A stretch of DNA of 64,000 bases, taken from positions 124,001 through 188,000 of the forward strand of contig CAJVYC010000002.1 in the NCBI GenBank assembly GCA_913009205.1, read 5' to 3'. A program made the translations under genes and the position numbers. Numbering within the stretch: the stretch's first letter is position 1; every line of letters begins with the position of its first letter. The DNA is from an uncultured Fluviicola sp. (GTDB taxonomy: Bacteria > Bacteroidota > Bacteroidia > Flavobacteriales_D > Crocinitomicaceae). Shown piece by piece: positions 63,075 through 64,000 of the stretch. The notes under the pieces are model-generated. The model was given only the letters and a program-made list of their open reading frames with translations. It did no database searches and had not been told where the DNA came from.

Positions 63075-64000
63075 ATGTCAATAGATGTACAAACCCTCGC
63101 CGATCTTGAATTCGATACTATTCGCTTATGGTTGGCGGAGTATGCGAAAGAATCTACGGCTAGAGAACGCTTGGAAAAGCTTGCTCCAATTTCCAACTTT
63201 GATGAGATCACGTATCAGTTGGATAAAACCAATGAATTTCTTGAAATTAGAAGTGTTGGAGAAACTTTTCCTCACCTCGATTTTGAGGAGCTGAAAAACG
63301 AAATAAAAATGCTTCCAATTGAGAATGCATCAATTTCTTTGGATGGGTTTATGAAGGTGCATCAAGCGTCAATGCTAGTGAATTCACTTCTAGTTTTCTT
63401 TGACAAACGTGAATCTGAGTTCCCTCTTTTAAACGGAACTTTAGAAAATGTTTACTATACTAAAGAGATCGTTGAAGCCATTGAAAAAGTATTTGACAGC
63501 ACTGGAAATGTGAAGGACAAAGCTTCAGAACTTCTTGCTAAAATCCGCACTAATATGCACGGATTGAAAAGGCAGATCAATAAAAATTTCGATCGTGAAT
63601 TGCGCAAGCTTGTTAAAGACAATATTCTTGGTGATACGAGAGAAACGTTCATCAACGACAGACGTGTTCTTTCGATTTTATCTTCGCACAAGCGAAAGGT
63701 CTCAGGAGCGGTTACCGGTTCAAGCAATACTGGAACGTTTACGTATATCGAGCCGCAAGTCAATGTTCAATTGAACAACGAATTGGAATTGCTTCAAGAC
63801 GACGAACGAAAAGAAATTTTCAGAATCCTTCAAATTTTACGCCGCGAGCTTAAAGATCATTTATCGCTCATTAAGGGCTATCAAGAAGTCTTAACTGAAT
63901 TTGATTTCATCAATGCAAAAACGCGATTGGCCACAGCATTGGATTGCAAACTTCCAAAAATTTCCGATGAACTAAAAATCGAATTAATAGATGCCTACCA
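63075..64000 (+). CDS. mutS2: endonuclease MutS2 (5' part, runs off window)
   Basis: The first 308 residues of a MutS2-type protein. It begins MSIDVQTLADLEFDTIRLWLAEYAKEST, the usual helical opening, then the lever/clamp coiled coils, including ERRELKDH-type helices and the conserved block DRRVLSILSSHKRKVSGAVTG followed by STGTFTYIEP (compare VPVKAEYR-KV-G-VHDxSASGxTxFIEP). The ATPase and the Smr nuclease domain would lie beyond base 64000. MutS2 splits collided ribosomes or limits recombination in other bacteria. The region 62963-63074 upstream is AT-rich with repeated AATTCATAATTA-type motifs. Confidence 0.85.
   Translation, partial: MSIDVQTLADLEFDTIRLWLAEYAKESTARERLEKLAPISNFDEITYQLDKTNEFLEIRSVGETFPHLDFEELKNEIKMLPIENASISLDGFMKVHQASMLVNSLLVFFDKRESEFPLLNGTLENVYYTKEIVEAIEKVFDSTGNVKDKASELLAKIRTNMHGLKRQINKNFDRELRKLVKDNILGDTRETFINDRRVLSILSSHKRKVSGAVTGSSNTGTFTYIEPQVNVQLNNELELLQDDERKEIFRILQILRRELKDHLSLIKGYQEVLTEFDFINAKTRLATALDCKLPKISDELKIELIDAY

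Noticed and set aside
1-64000. tRNA genes, rRNA genes, insertion sequences, prophage or CRISPR arrays
   Set aside because: Looked for cloverleaf-like sequence, transposase motifs, terminal repeats and regularly spaced repeats; none was convincing by eye.

Overview
The window looks like a piece of chromosome from a Bacteroidota bacterium of the order Flavobacteriales, probably near Crocinitomicaceae/Cryomorphaceae (inferred from gene content; no database search was possible). Supporting signs are low GC, type IX secretion (T9SS) C-terminal sorting domains, a SusC/RagA-like TonB receptor, DUF4290 beside murA, a short 289-residue primary sigma factor, a two-motif DnaJ zinc finger, and many TAnnTTTG-like -7 promoter boxes. 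No tRNA, rRNA, insertion sequence, prophage or CRISPR array was seen. Most of the window is core genome, with scattered gene remnants.

Layout. 1-2.6 kb: 5' end of a YfhO-like membrane protein and two secreted hypotheticals. 3-9.4 kb: sigma-54 response regulator without a DNA-binding domain, Ppx/GppA phosphatase, ABC-2 exporter pair, a frameshifted gene flanked by a 25-bp inverted repeat, and a lipoprotein. 9.6-14.4 kb (minus): grpE-dnaJ-CPBP protease-arsS-arsM, possibly one transcript. 14.5-19.6 kb (minus): TlpA-like thioredoxin, murA, DUF4290, purL. 19.7-20.2 kb: two decayed surface-protein tails. 20.4-23.7 kb: lpd, a glycosyltransferase and an outer-membrane protein. 23.8-31.6 kb (minus): a nucleic-acid scavenging cluster (lamin-tail T9SS protein, TonB receptor, T9SS endonuclease, 5'-nucleotidase split into two proteins). 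31.9-44.4 kb: DPP4-type peptidase, citrate synthase, THUMP methyltransferase, patatin/barrel protein, VOC protein, lipoprotein, priA. 44.4-49.4 kb: rpoD, small phosphatase, RsmI-like methylase, TerB-DnaJ protein, htpG. 49.5-58.9 kb: membrane protein, SDR, Nudix, pyrE, SRPBCC protein, birA, rsfS-ftsH, cdsA-psd, a lysine-rich small secreted protein. 59-64 kb: secreted esterase, msrA, exodeoxyribonuclease III, exported pirin, and the 5' part of mutS2.

Regulation seen directly. grpE and htpG each have a TGGCA-N7-TTG element at the spacing of sigma-54 promoters, both ending exactly 30 nt from the start codon. Several other genes (priA, pyrE, the small phosphatase, mutS2) have a -7 box ending only 4-5 nt before the ATG, which predicts leaderless mRNAs. 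Strong hairpin terminators close most units.

The observations most worth follow-up are the paired sigma-54 heat-shock promoters together with the HTH-less sigma-54 regulator; the chaperone-to-arsenosugar gene run; the probable leaderless starts; and the secreted nuclease / split nucleotidase / receptor locus.
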